Position numbers and translations under genes: made by a program. A stretch of DNA of 64,000 nucleotides from Tragulus kanchil (lineage: Eukaryota; Chordata; Mammalia; Artiodactyla; Tragulidae), in the NCBI GenBank assembly GCA_022376925.1, contig JAIOJX010000028.1:67111001-67175000 (forward strand), in the 5' to 3' direction. The notes below the pieces were generated by a model, which was not told where the DNA came from, did no database searches, and saw only the letters and a program-made list of their open reading frames with translations. Positions 36,109 to 47,792 of the stretch are shown piece after piece (position 1 is the first letter of the stretch; each line of letters starts with the position of its first letter).

Positions 36109-36242
36109 CTGGCTCCTATCTCTTCAGAACAGTTCCTCAGAGCTATATGAGATGCTGTTTCCTGGGCAACAGTCCTCATTAAGACACTGAATAAAAGTCA
36201 ACTCATAGCTCCTGCTTTGTGAGACTTTTACCCAGTCAACAT
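36108..36242 (+). repeat. LTR-like 3' end
   Basis: Related to 33995-34150: CTCTTCAGAACAGTTCCTCAG, GGGCAACAGTCCTCATTAAG, a polyadenylation-like AATAAA, and a CA end after CAGTCAA. Probably a solo LTR remnant. Confidence 0.4.
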
Positions 36243-36605
36243 ATCCAGTTCATCACTATGGATATATATCCAAAGGAAACAAAACCACTATCCTGAAGAG
36301 ACATCTATACCCCCATGCTTTTCTCCAGCATTATTCACAATAGATACAGAATAAACAATCCAATTGTCCATCAACAGATGAATGGATAAAGAAAATATGA
36401 AATTTATCTATCTATATTTCAAATTTCTATATGTCATTAGGGCATTATGTTAAGTAAAATAAACCAGACAAAGACAAATACTTACATGTAGAGTTTTTTA
36501 AAAGTCAAATCCATAGAAATAAAGAGTTGTAACGTGGTTTCAGGGGCTGAGAGGTGGGAAAATGGGAAGAAACTGATAAAGAATACAAATTTTCAGTTAT
36601 AAGAT
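36243..36605 (+). mobile_element. Old L1 ORF2 end, plus (partly copied to 37428-37676)
   Basis: GGATATATATCCAAAGGAAA, CCAATTGTCCATCAACAGAT and GAATGGATAAAGAAAATATG are L1 ORF2 C-terminal coding remnants. The L1 is interrupted by a CHR-2 type SINE and continues at about 36900. Confidence 0.8.
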
Positions 36606-36612
36606 GAATATG

Positions 36613-36898
36613 GGGCTTCCTTGGTGGTCCAGTGGGTAAAGAGTCCACCTTGTACTGCAAGGGGTGCCAGTTCCATTCCTGGAACAGGAGGATCCCACAT
36701 GCTGCGGAGCTGCTGGACTGGTGTGTCCAGTTGCGAGCCAGCGCTCTGTAGTGCATGCGCTCAGAGCTGGTGCTCTGCTACTAGAGAGGCCACTGGAATG
36801 AGAGGCCCACACAGGCCGAAGAACAAAGATGGATGAAAATAAATAAATGAAAGACCAATAAAAGTGGTCAAAAATCAAAAAAAAAAAAAAGAAAAAGA
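36613..36898 (+). mobile_element. CHR-2 type SINE inside L1 (copied at 37684-37970)
   Basis: Complete head to tail (AAGACCAATAAAAGTGGTC plus A-run), no C-rich extension. The second copy in duplication K differs by one A in the tail. Confidence 0.9.
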
Positions 36899-36899
36899 A

Positions 36900-37265
36900 C
36901 ATAATATTTATATATAAAAAAGATGAACATGTTTTGAGAATCTAACATACAGCATGGTGACTAAAGCTAATTATACTGTACTGTATACTTAAAATTTTCT
37001 GAGTAGCAAATTCTTATCCTCACCAAAAAAATAAGAAAGAAAGTAAAAATGAAAGAATGGAAAGAAACTATGTGCACTAATAGATATGCTAATTAACTTG
37101 GTTGTGGAAATCATTTCACCATGTATACATAGATCAAATCATCAGACTGTACACTTCAAATATATTACAATTTTGTCAGGTTTTTTCTCAGTGAAACTGG
37201 AGAGAGAAAAAATAAAAACCAGGTATCATTTAGGATGCAAATTCAATGGTCTCTGGGAAATGAAA
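36900..37265 (+). mobile_element. L1 3' UTR, plus (copied at 37972-38337)
   Basis: GAGAATCTAACATACAGCAT, GTGACTAAAGCTAATTATAC, GTACACTTCAAATATATTAC are typical L1 3' UTR. It is the same L1 as 36243-36605. Confidence 0.82.
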
Positions 37266-38373
37266 CAAGAATGATAATTAGAATGATGACAGCAGATTGG
37301 TTTTTCATTCAGAACAAACTAGATTGTCCTGTAGCAGAATAGTCACAAAATTAAAATTGTTTAAAATAAGTGTTTATTTGTTGATCATAGGAAAAAACCT
37401 ACAAGAAAATATGAAATTCTATCAAAAAATCCAATTGTCCATCAACAGATGAATGGATAAAGAAAATATGAAATTTATCTATCTATATTTCAAATTTCTA
37501 TATGTCATTAGGGCATTATGTTAAGTAAAATAAACCAGACAAAGACAAATACTTACATGTAGAGTTTTTTAAAAGTCAAATCCATAGAAATAAAGAGTTG
37601 TAACGTGGTTTCAGGGGCTGAGAGGTGGGAAAATGGGAAGAAACTGATAAAGAATACAAATTTTCAGTTATAAGATGAATATGGGGCTTCCTTGGTGGTC
37701 CAGTGGGTAAAGAGTCCACCTTGTACTGCAAGGGGTGCCAGTTCCATTCCTGGAACAGGAGGATCCCACATGCTGCGGAGCTGCTGGACTGGTGTGTCCA
37801 GTTGCGAGCCAGCGCTCTGTAGTGCATGCGCTCAGAGCTGGTGCTCTGCTACTAGAGAGGCCACTGGAATGAGAGGCCCACACAGGCCGAAGAACAAAGA
37901 TGGATGAAAATAAATAAATGAAAGACCAATAAAAGTGGTCAAAAATCAAAAAAAAAAAAAAAGAAAAAGAACATAATATTTATATATAAAAAAGATGAAC
38001 ATGTTTTGAGAATCTAACATACAGCATGGTGACTAAAGCTAATTATACTGTACTGTATACTTAAAATTTTCTGAGTAGCAAATTCTTATCCTCACCAAAA
38101 AAATAAGAAAGAAAGTAAAAATGAAAGAATGGAAAGAAACTATGTGCACTAATAGATATGCTAATTAACTTGGTTGTGGAAATCATTTCACCATGTATAC
38201 ATAGATCAAATCATCAGACTGTACACTTCAAATATATTACAATTTTGTCAGGTTTTTTCTCAGTGAAACTGGAGAGAGAAAAAATAAAAACCAGGTATCA
38301 TTTAGGATGCAAATTCAATGGTCTCTGGGAAATGAAACAAGAATGATAATTAGAATGATGACAGCAGATTGGT

Positions 38374-40580
38374 TTTTCATTCAGAACAAACTAGATTGTC
38401 CTGTAGCAGAATAGTCACAAAATTAAAATTGTTTAAAATAAGTGTTTATTTGTTGATCATAGGAAGTCTCGACAGGACTTTCTAGGCAACTGTCTTCCTT
38501 GTGTTGACCCATCATCCCATGCTATTTTTATGTTGCAGTACTTCAAAGGTAAAGTAGGCTTCCACAGTTAGCATCACAAGGGAAGACAGAAAAGGAAGAA
38601 TTGTGGACCAGCTCTTAAATGCCTTCACCAAGAAGTGATATAACCACCACACTCACATTTCACTAAACAATGCAGGTCCTGTGTCTTCAAGAAGGTGGAA
38701 GTAACTACCTCCTGTGCTTGTAAAAGTTAAAGACAACTGGAAATAGTGAGCAGCACATGGGTCTATCAAACCATTTAATAGACTGTAAAACTAACAGTCA
38801 GCTAGTTAACTAACTGACCAACTGGTATGTCGGCACCAGAAATGTTTGGTAATGTATCACCATCAGAATTAGGGGAGACAGGAAGTAGAGAAGGGGCTGA
38901 GTATAGTTCCAGAAATGCTCAAGGATATTAAGTATAGTAAAGCTTTTGAGGCACAGAAGTATAATAGCTATTCAACTCTCCAAAGTAACTTTTTTAAAAG
39001 GGAAAGTAGAGGAATAAAGTCAGATTTTAGGGAATACATATAGGAAGCTGGAAGAGGCATAACCGGTGAGATCAGAAGATAATCAGAAGAGTATATAATT
39101 TTGAAAAGCCAAGGGAGAAAAGAATTTTAGAAGAGCTAACCATATCAGAAGTAGTTACAAAAGTATTACAGTATCTAGCCAGGACAGTCTGGTCAGAGGC
39201 AGCCTAGCACTGGTGAGGAGTGACCAGTTCATTTAGGAAAACTGGTAGAGGTCAAACACTCTTGAGCAACTGGAAAGAAAATTAAAGTTATTAAGGCAGG
39301 ACAGTGAGAACAGAGAGCAAGATCTCTAGCAGTTAGGACACAGAGGTGAAGGTAGGGGGAGACATACCATAAATATTTACGGGGCAGGTATTACCAACTT
39401 CAGAAATCTGCCATCTATAATTTGCTAGAAATTGCACCTGAACTTTATCTTAGCTGCCTTGCAAAATAGGTATTTTCATTCAGAACAAACTAGATTGTCC
39501 TGTAGCAGAATAGTCACAAAATTAAAATTGTTTAAAATAAGTGTTTATTTGTTGATCATAGGAAGTCTCGACAGGACTTTCTAGGCAACTGTCTTCCTTG
39601 TGTTGACCCATCATCCCATGCTATTTTTATGTTGCAGTACTTCAAAGGTAAAGTAGGCTTCCACAGTTAGCATCACAAGGGAAGACAGAAAAGGAAGAAT
39701 TGTGGACCAGCTCTTAAATGCCTTCACCAAGAAGTGATATAACCACCACACTCACATTTCACTAAACAATGCAGGTCCTGTGTCTTCAAGAAGGTGGAAG
39801 TAACTACCTCCTGTGCTTGTAAAAGTTAAAGACAACTGGAAATAGTGAGCAGCACATGGGTCTATCAAACCATTTAATAGACTGTAAAACTAACAGTCAG
39901 CTAGTTAACTAACTGACCAACTGGTATGTCGGCACCAGAAATGTTTGGTAATGTATCACCATCAGAATTAGGGGAGACAGGAAGTAGAGAAGGGGCTGAG
40001 TATAGTTCCAGAAATGCTCAAGGATATTAAGTATAGTAAAGCTTTTGAGGCACAGAAGTATAATAGCTATTCAACTCTCCAAAGTAACTTTTTTAAAAGG
40101 GAAAGTAGAGGAATAAAGTCAGATTTTAGGGAATACATATAGGAAGCTGGAAGAGGCATAACCGGTGAGATCAGAAGATAATCAGAAGAGTATATAATTT
40201 TGAAAAGCCAAGGGAGAAAAGAATTTTAGAAGAGCTAACCATATCAGAAGTAGTTACAAAAGTATTACAGTATCTAGCCAGGACAGTCTGGTCAGAGGCA
40301 GCCTAGCACTGGTGAGGAGTGACCAGTTCATTTAGGAAAACTGGTAGAGGTCAAATACTCTTGAGCAACTGGAAAGAAAATTAAAGTTATTAAGGCAGGA
40401 CAGTGAGAACAGAGAGCAAGATCTCTAGCAGTTAGGACACAGAGGTGAAGGTAGGGGGAGACATACCATAAATATTTACGGGGCAGGTATTACCAACTTC
40501 AGAAATCTGCCATCTATAATTTGCTAGAAATTGCACCTGAACTTTATCTTAGCTGCCTTGCAAAATAGGTATTTTCATTC
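38374..40580. repeat. Direct duplication L, unit 1099 bp
   Basis: Copy 1 is 38374-39481 and copy 2 is 39473-40580, sharing the 9-bp TTTTCATTC at the joint. One substitution was seen (near 39256/40355). The first 92 bases overlap the end of K and occur three times (from 37303, 38374 and 39473). The unit is otherwise free of recognisable repeats; the joint falls in a MIR remnant. Confidence 0.95.
38466..39472. other. Unassigned intergenic sequence (unit of duplication L)
   Basis: The longest repeat-free stretch of the intergenic region. I see no conserved coding signal. It is copied almost perfectly at 39565-40580. Confidence 0.5.
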
Positions 40581-40625
40581 CCGTTTTACTGATCAGTTAT
40601 TTGAGTTCAGAGCCAGTAAGCTATA
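40545..40625 (+). mobile_element. MIR remnant
   Basis: TGCAAAATAGGTATTTTCATTC, CCGTTTTACTGATCAG, CAGAGCCAGTAAG follow MIR. The joint of duplication L falls in the first copy of this element near 39475. Confidence 0.55.
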
Positions 40626-41459
40626 TGATTAGGAATTTGGGTTACATGAATGAGTAAAAGGCAGAGATAATTTGAAAACTAGATCTGTCTTTATCCAAAC
40701 CATCATTTCTCTTGAATACACGGGGCTTCCCAGGGTTCTCTTTCCTTTCATTAGAAAATGGAAAAAGAAAAAAAAAAAATATATATATATATATATATAT
40801 TTAATTGGAGACTGAAAGGACACATGTCCCTACATATAATGGATTCATTTTTTTTTCTATAGGAATGTACTTACCACTTACTCATTTCCAAAGAATATAA
40901 AAGAAAATCAGGTATACATATCTATTTAAATAAAATAAAACATGTTACAAAATAGCCATAGATTATAATCTCCATCTTGCACAAACCAAATAGCTAGCAA
41001 TCTCAAAATCCTGAAATAACATACATCAAAATTTAACACTGGTTATCTTTGAGTGGTGATATGAAATTTCATTTTTTTCATTTTGTTCCTTTTCCAATGA
41101 ATATATTATTTCTTTTGTAAGCATACCCCCCAATAAATATAATACTATTCCATTTCACATTTTATGTAACAAACAGCAATAAGCGTTACACAGTCTAAAA
41201 CGTCACTCTCATCTAAACTCATAGTTAGCAAATGAGTTTTTGTCTCGTTTTTAATTTGATTGTCTCAATGCATTGTTTCTATAGTTGTACAGCCAGAGTT
41301 GCTTGAGATCCCATTGGATTTTCATTCTTGCTTCATGAAACAAAACACGGACACGACCTGAAATCTCTGGTTCTCAGTTGGGGTTGGAGACAGACAAGGA
41401 GCAGTACCCTCAAAATAGTCAGTAGGATGCATCTACAGATCGGTCTTAGCCAAATCCCT
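40626..41459. other. Unassigned sequence upstream of ARL13B, with (AT)n
   Basis: AT-rich DNA with an A-run and (AT)n at 40769-40801. No repeat family named. A long open frame starting at 41328 runs into the promoter but is GC-driven and unlike any known protein. Confidence 0.5.
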
Positions 41460-41481
41460 CAACTCAGCTCTGGACGCTTCC

Positions 41482-41494
41482 GTTGCCTAGCTAC
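41482..41494 (+). promoter_or_regulatory. Candidate RFX X-box upstream of ARL13B
   Basis: GTTGCCTAGCTAC reads as the half site GTTGC, a 3-bp spacer, then GCTAC, one mismatch from the perfect palindromic GTTGC-N3-GCAAC form bound by RFX factors. It lies 475 bp before the ARL13B ATG at the upstream edge of the CpG island. RFX factors control many cilium genes, so a site here is plausible; binding is inferred. Confidence 0.5.
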
Positions 41495-41914
41495 GAGAAC
41501 CACCTTCCCCCTCCGCCTCCACCGCCCCCTTCAAGCCACGCCCCTCTCCCTCCCTGTCCACGGGCAGGGGAGGGGAGCCGGGACGTTTCAACCACTGAGA
41601 GCGCCTTGCGGTGGGCCGTCCAACGGTGATTGGAGCAGTCCACGGGCGGCGCTATGGGCGGGCCTTCGCGCCTTGGGGGACGTCAGCACGTTGACGCGGG
41701 GGTTTTCTCTGGCGGCTCACGAGCCCTGCCCTGGTCCGTGTAACTGCGCCTTTGGTCCGTTTGCGAGCTTTTCCACTCGCTTGCCCGCGCGTAATTGGGC
41801 TTGGTTCTCGAACTGAGCGGGCTCACCACCCTTGCGGCCTCTCCTATAGGCCCGTTCTCCTTAGCGTTGCCTCGGAGCGGCCGCGGCCCAGAGGACTCGG
41901 CCCAGGACGACTAG

Positions 41915-42028
<114 letters not shown>

Positions 42029-42429
42029 TAGGCTAGAGCGGTTGGCCAGGAGCCTTCCTAGGGGAAGGGGCCGTCTGCGCCCCAAGGGTAAGACGGGGCG
42101 CAGCCTCTCTCGGCCTCCCTCCGGTGGGAGTCTCTCTCAGGCCGCCGAGGATGCTTTCGCTCCCATTTTGATTTATCCCCTTTAGGGAGCGATAGGAGGA
42201 CGTAGCCTTTCGGTTAAGTTGCAGTTAAGTTCACATCCGTAATGCTTAATTGTTGCTATCATTTACATGGGTCCTGATTGCTTTAAAAGTTGTGGATTTT
42301 GTATGTGTGTTGTGTGTGTGGAGTTCTGAAACTTTTGTAATGAGATTTTTTTTCTCAAATAGGGCAGCGTGGGATACATTTTCATAAAATCCACAAACCA
42401 CTTCCCACAACACACACTGTTTTGTTTGA

Positions 42430-42605
42430 GGACTTGAGCTTGAAATCTGACTCCACTGCTTGATAATTATGACTTGCCCACTTTGGGCTCCACCCTCCTG
42501 TTAAAAGAGAGTGATAATAACCTATGCTTTAAGAGTGTTGAGTTAAATGAAGATAACTGATGGAAGGTGTTTTTAACTGCAGTGTAGCTTCAGCTTTCAC
42601 ATGAG
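42430..42605 (+). mobile_element. MIR remnant
   Basis: TTGAAATCTGACTCCACTGC, GACTTGCCCACTTTGGGC, AGTGATAATAACCTATGC and GAGTTAAATGAAGATAACTG fit the MIR consensus. A second MIR/L3-like piece (CCATGTGCCAGGCACCTGTG) follows at 42660-42710. Confidence 0.7.
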
Positions 42606-42819
42606 ATCTAGTAACTATCTAGTTGAAAAAGCCCACTTTTTAGAGCCTGCTATTTGGTATTCATTCATTTGTTGAGAAAATACCATGTGCCAGGCACCTG
42701 TGCAAGGAAAAAGTTAGTGAAAATGATGTTTTTAAAATAGAGTTGCTCAACCTGTAAAGAAACCTTAAATTCGTTACTTTTTATAAATGTTGGTTTTTCT
42801 TCCAGTTCTATTTTAGAAT

Positions 42820-43012
42820 GAGTGAAGTGGTCATCGCTCAGTCGTGTCTGACTCTTTGGGACCCCTGGACTGTGGCTCGCTAGGCTCCTGTTTCCTTGGG
42901 ATTTCCCCGAGTGGGTTGCCATTTCCTTCTCCAGGGGATCTTTCTGACCCAGGGGTTGAACCTGGGTCTCACGCATTGCAGGCAGATTCTTTACCATCAC
43001 CAGGGAAGCCCG
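42820..43012 (-). mobile_element. Bov-tA SINE, minus
   Basis: CAGTCGTGTCTGACTCTTTG, GGGTTGAACCTGGGTCTC, and a head ending CACCAGGGAAGCCC. A short piece between the middle and the 3' part is deleted. Confidence 0.9.
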
Positions 43013-43321
43013 TATTATTTTTAGTATTAGGCGAAGGGTAAATATTGGCAAACGTTTTAGTTTTTTTTTTTTTTAAATCATTAACATTTCAAATAAGTAT
43101 TTGCCACAAGGATGAACTCCCCTTCAAAGAACGAGTCTGAAAAGCTACACTTACAAGGAAAAAATATGTCTTAATTTGGAAGTTTCTTTTAAATAAAGCT
43201 TTTAAATTCTCCTATTATTAACTATTAAATAAGTGTGAGTCTTTTAGATGCGAGTGATATGATCAACTTTTAAGAATCAAAGCTGTGTTGGGTGTGTAGA
43301 CTGATCTAATGTGTTTTGAAT

Positions 43322-43600
43322 CACATTCTTTTTTTTTTTTTAACTTCATGCCACAAACTCTTATTTATTATTTTCATCCATCTTTATTCTTTGGCATATG
43401 TGGGCCTCCCATTACAGTGGCCCCTCTCACTGCAGAGCCAGTGGCTCTGGGCGCATGCACTCCAGAGCACTGGCTTGCAGTTGGACACACTGGGCCAGCC
43501 GCTCTGTGGCAGGTGAGGTCTTCCCGGGCCAGGACTCGAATGGGCGCCCCTTACACTGCAAAGGCGGACTCTTTACCCACTTGACCACCAGAGAAGCCCG
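43322..43600 (-). mobile_element. CHR-2 type SINE, minus (5' part copied at 44602-44760)
   Basis: Poly-A tail as a T-run (43329-43340), tail ATTTTCATCCATCTTTATTC, body GGCTCTGGGCGCATGCAC, head GACCACCAGAGAAGCCC. Duplication M copies only from 43442 on. Confidence 0.9.
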
Positions 43601-45758
43601 GAATCAAATTCTTGTCTGATTGCAGTCTCTATTTGGAGGGTCATTCATAATAGATGATCCCTTATGTTTTTTCTGTTTCTGGTTTTTAAATAAGTTTTAT
43701 TTTTGCAAGAGAGCATGGTAGTAGCATGTGTCCTTTTAACTAAAAACACTCAAAAACCTAGCACTCCAAAGAAATTTTCAGTTTAACTCATTATTTGTAT
43801 TTGCTTATCTCGGTAGTGATAGTATAATAATCTCTGGGATGATTGAAGAAAAGACAGAAAAAAAGAAAAGACAGAGTTCAGAGAAAACAGAGTGTACTGA
43901 TTTCTGAGTAGAAAACATGATTGGATTTGATTAATAAAGTAAATTGAAATTTAACCATATAACTCAGAGTTTATTTTCTTTAATATGTAGCCGCATCAAG
44001 ATTGGTGCTGTCCAGTAGGGTAGTGACTAGCTGTGTTTGGCTGTAGAGCATTTGAAATGTGGCTAATTAAGATGTTACTGGGCTTTCCAGGTAGCTCAGT
44101 GGTAAAGAATCCTGCCAATACAGGAGATGTAGGTTCAATCCCTGGGTCAGAATGATCCTCTGGAGCAAGAAATGGCAACCCACTCCAGTATTCTTGCCTG
44201 GGAAGTCCCATGGACAGGAGCCTGGTGGGCTGCAGCTGATAGGATTGCAAAAGAGTCGGACACCATTGAGCATACATGCATGCACACAAAGTACGTACAA
44301 AGTAGATTTTGAAAATTTATTATATAGAAGGGAAACAGGTAAATATCAGTCCTTTTTTTTCAGTTTGATTACATGTCAAAATGTTAAGTTTTGCACATAC
44401 TGGATTAAATAAAATGCAATATTTACCTAACTTTCACCTTTACTTCCATTTTTAAAAATGCAGTTACCAGAAAATTTAAGCTGGAAAATGTAAACTTAAA
44501 GACATGACTTGGACTATATTTTATTGGACCTCATTGGTCTAGATCATGGTCTAAGATAAGGACATGGATAAAATCAGTGATAGAGTTAATTGTGGGAAAA
44601 ATGGCTCTGGGCGCATGCACTCCAGAGCACTGGCTTGCAGTTGGACACACTGGGCCAGCCGCTCTGTGGCAGGTGAGGTCTTCCCGGGCCAGGACTCGAA
44701 TGGGCGCCCCTTACACTGCAAAGGCGGACTCTTTACCCACTTGACCACCAGAGAAGCCCGGAATCAAATTCTTGTCTGATTGCAGTCTCTATTTGGAGGG
44801 TCATTCATAATAGATGATCCCTTATGTTTTTTCTGTTTCTGGTTTTTAAATAAGTTTTATTTTTGCAAGAGAGCATGGTAGTAGCATGTGTCCTTTTAAC
44901 TAAAAACACTCAAAAACCTAGCACTCCAAAGAAATTTTCAGTTTAACTCATTATTTGTATTTGCTTATCTCGGTAGTGATAGTATAATAATCTCTGGGAT
45001 GATTGAAGAAAAGACAGAAAAAAAGAAAAGACAGAGTTCAGAGAAAACAGAGTGTACTGATTTCTGAGTAGAAAACATGATTGGATTTGATTAATAAAGT
45101 AAATTGAAATTTAACCATATAACTCAGAGTTTATTTTCTTTAATATGTAGCCGCATCAAGATTGGTGCTGTCCAGTAGGGTAGTGACTAGCTGTGTTTGG
45201 CTGTAGAGCATTTGAAATGTGGCTAATTAAGATGTTACTGGGCTTTCCAGGTAGCTCAGTGGTAAAGAATCCTGCCAATACAGGAGATGTAGGTTCAATC
45301 CCTGGGTCAGAATGATCCTCTGGAGCAAGAAATGGCAACCCACTCCAGTATTCTTGCCTGGGAAGTCCCATGGACAGGAGCCTGGTGGGCTGCAGCTGAT
45401 AGGATTGCAAAAGAGTCGGACACCATTGAGCATACATGCATGCACACAAAGTACGTACAAAGTAGATTTTGAAAATTTATTATATAGAAGGGAAACAGGT
45501 AAATATCAGTCCTTTTTTTTCAGTTTGATTACATGTCAAAATGTTAAGTTTTGCACATACTGGATTAAATAAAATGCAATATTTACCTAACTTTCACCTT
45601 TTACTTCCATTTTTTAAAAATGCAGTTACCAGAAAATTTAAGCTGGAAAATGTAAACTTAAAGACATGACTTGGACTATATTTTTATTGGACCTCATTGG
45701 TCTAGATCATGGTCTAAGATAAAGGACATGGATAAAATCAGTGATAGAGTTAATTGTG
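43442..45758. repeat. Direct duplication M, unit ~1.15 kb
   Basis: Copy 1 is 43442-44594 and copy 2 is 44602-45758, with a 7-bp spacer. Four extra bases in copy 2 all sit in homopolymers (T-runs and A-runs after 45595). Copy 2 begins in the middle of a CHR-2 type SINE, so it carries only that element's 5' part. Confidence 0.95.
44080..44285 (+). mobile_element. Bov-tA SINE, plus (copied at 45240-45446; last bases again at 46498)
   Basis: Head GGGCTTTCCAGGTAGCTCAG, GTTCAATCCCTGGGTCAG, ATTCTTGCCTGGGAAGTCCC, GCCTGGTGGGCTGCAG. The third, partial occurrence comes from duplication N. Confidence 0.9.
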
Positions 45759-47576
45759 AAAGGGCGTAAAACCAAATGAGTTAACACCTGTTTTCTAAGT
45801 ACCCTTGTACGATGCCTGATTCATAATAGTGACTGAATAAATATTTGCAAAGTATTGTATGTAGTTTGACTGCTCCTTAGCAAATCTGTAAATAAACAAT
45901 ATTAAACAGGTAGTCCACTGGCCAGAATGAATACAATGTTGTGAGCGAGCTGATTATAAAAATATATCACATTTTGTGCACTTAAGATATATTGCTCTGT
46001 ATTTTTTAGGTTTTGGGCTATTCTGCTTTTTTTTTTTTTTGTATTAAATTTATTTCTTTATTTGAAAGGTTTTACAGAGTTTTGTTGTTCACAGACATGC
46101 ATGTTCCCAGATCAGTCATATGCACATCCTTGGTCCCCTCCCCTTTCCCAGGCCCCCCCATCCCACCCCTCCAGGCCATCGCCCCAAGACGTTGTAAGTA
46201 CTCCTGTTCCCTTAGCGCGACAACAATACCCACCTTTTTCACACATGACAGTATAGGTTTCCATGTTACTCCCTCTATGCCTCCCACCATGTCCATTCTC
46301 TGTTTTTCCATGGGTTCACTACGTGTGTTATCATTACCCTTTTACTAGATTCCATATGTATGTGTTAGTATACTATACTTTCTCTTTTTGACTGACTTCA
46401 CTTTTTATGATAGGTTCTAGCTCCAACCACCTCATTAGGGCAGATTCTTCTGCATTTCTTTTCACAGCTGAGTAGTATTCCGTCGTATATATGTAACAGA
46501 GTCGGACACCATTGAGCATACATGCATGCACACAAAGTACGTACAAAGTAGATTTTGAAAATTTATTATATAGAAGGAAACAGGTAAATATCAGTCCTTT
46601 TTTCAGTTTGATTACATGTCAAAATGTTAAGTTTTGCACATACTGGATTAAATAAAATGCAATATTTACCTAACTTTCACCTTTACTTCCATTTTTTAAA
46701 AATGCAGTTACCAGAAAATTTAAGCTGGAAAATGTAAACTTAAAGACATGACTTGGACTATATTTTTATTGGACCTCATTGGTCTAGATCATGGTCTAAG
46801 ATAAAGGACATGGATAAAATCAGTGATAGAGTTAATTGTGAAAGGGCGTAAAACCAAATGAGTTAACACCTGTTTTCTAAGTACCCTTGTACGATGCCTG
46901 ATTCATAATAGTGACTGAATAAATATTTGCAAAGTATTGTATGTAGTTTGACTGCTCCTTAGCAAATCTGTAAATAAACAATATTAAACAGGTAGTCCAC
47001 TGGCCAGAATGAATACAATGTTGTGAGCGAGCTGATTATAAAAATATATCACATTTTGTGCACTTAAGATATATTGCTCTGTATTTTTTAGGTTTTGGGC
47101 TATTCTGCTTTTTTTTTTTTTGTATTAAATTTATTTCTTTATTTGAAAGGTTTTACAGAGTTTTGTTGTTCACAGACATGCATGTTCCCAGATCAGTCAT
47201 ATGCACATCCTTGGTCCCCTCCCCTTTCCCAGGCCCCCCCATCCCACCCCTCCAGGCCATCGCCCCAAGACGTTGTAAGTACTCCTGTTCCCTTAGCGCG
47301 ACAACAATACCCACCTTTTTCACACATGACAGTATAGGTTTCCATGTTACTCCCTCTATGCCTCCCACCATGTCCATTCTCTGTTTTTCCATGGGTTCAC
47401 TACGTGTGTTATCATTACCCTTTTACTAGATTCCATATGTATGTGTTAGTATACTATACTTTCTCTTTTTGACTGACTTCACTTTTTATGATAGGTTCTA
47501 GCTCCAACCACCTCATTAGGGCAGATTCTTCTGCATTTCTTTTCACAGCTGAGTAGTATTCCGTTGTATATATGTA
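45412..47576. repeat. Direct duplication N, unit ~1.08 kb
   Basis: Copy 1 is 45412-46495 and copy 2 is 46498-47576, with 2 bp between. Differences are mostly indels in G- and T-runs (near 45489/46575, 45512/46597 and 45600/46682). Its first 347 bases are the end of M and occur three times. The joint cuts an L1 3' end that continues only after copy 2. Confidence 0.95.
46027..46495 (-). mobile_element. L1 3' end, minus, first copy cut by joint N
   Basis: A T-run (poly-A tail) is followed by AGGTTTTACAGAGTTTTG, TTGGTCCCCTCCCCTTTCCC and TGACTGACTTCACTTTTTATG. It stops at the joint with a Bov-tA fragment; the full element is at 47108. Confidence 0.85.
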
Positions 47577-47792
47577 CCAGAGCTTCTTTATCCATTCATT
47601 TGTTGATGGACATCTAGGTTGCATCCATGTTCTAGCTATTGTATAGAGAGCTGCAATGAACATTGGAGTACAGGTGTTTCTTTCAGATTTGATTTCATCA
47701 GGGTATAAGCCTAAGAGTGGGATTGCTGGGTCGTATGGTGCTTTTATTTTTAGTTTTTTAAGGAATCTCCATGCCATCTTCCACAGAGGCTG
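47108..47792 (-). mobile_element. L1 3' end with ORF2 C-terminus, minus
   Basis: The same L1 continued: an open frame on the minus strand ends with ...PSTNEWIKKLWYIYTTEYYS..., the conserved C-terminus of L1 ORF2. It is 5'-truncated near 47792, typical of target-primed insertion. Confidence 0.9.

Larger units (their letters stand above)
36357..38465. repeat. Direct duplication K, unit ~1.04 kb
   Basis: Copy 1 is 36357-37393 and copy 2 is 37428-38465, offset 1071, with a 34-bp spacer 37394-37427. The spacer contains AGAAAATATGAAATT, an echo of sequence found inside both copies near 36393 and 37463. One extra A is present in the poly-A of copy 2. The unit contains an old L1 interrupted by a CHR-2 type SINE. 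Confidence 0.95.

Noticed and set aside
41328..41816. 162-codon open frame upstream of ARL13B
   Set aside because: It runs through promoter sequence and the 5' UTR, resembles no protein, and is explained by CpG-island composition. The real coding start is at 41969.
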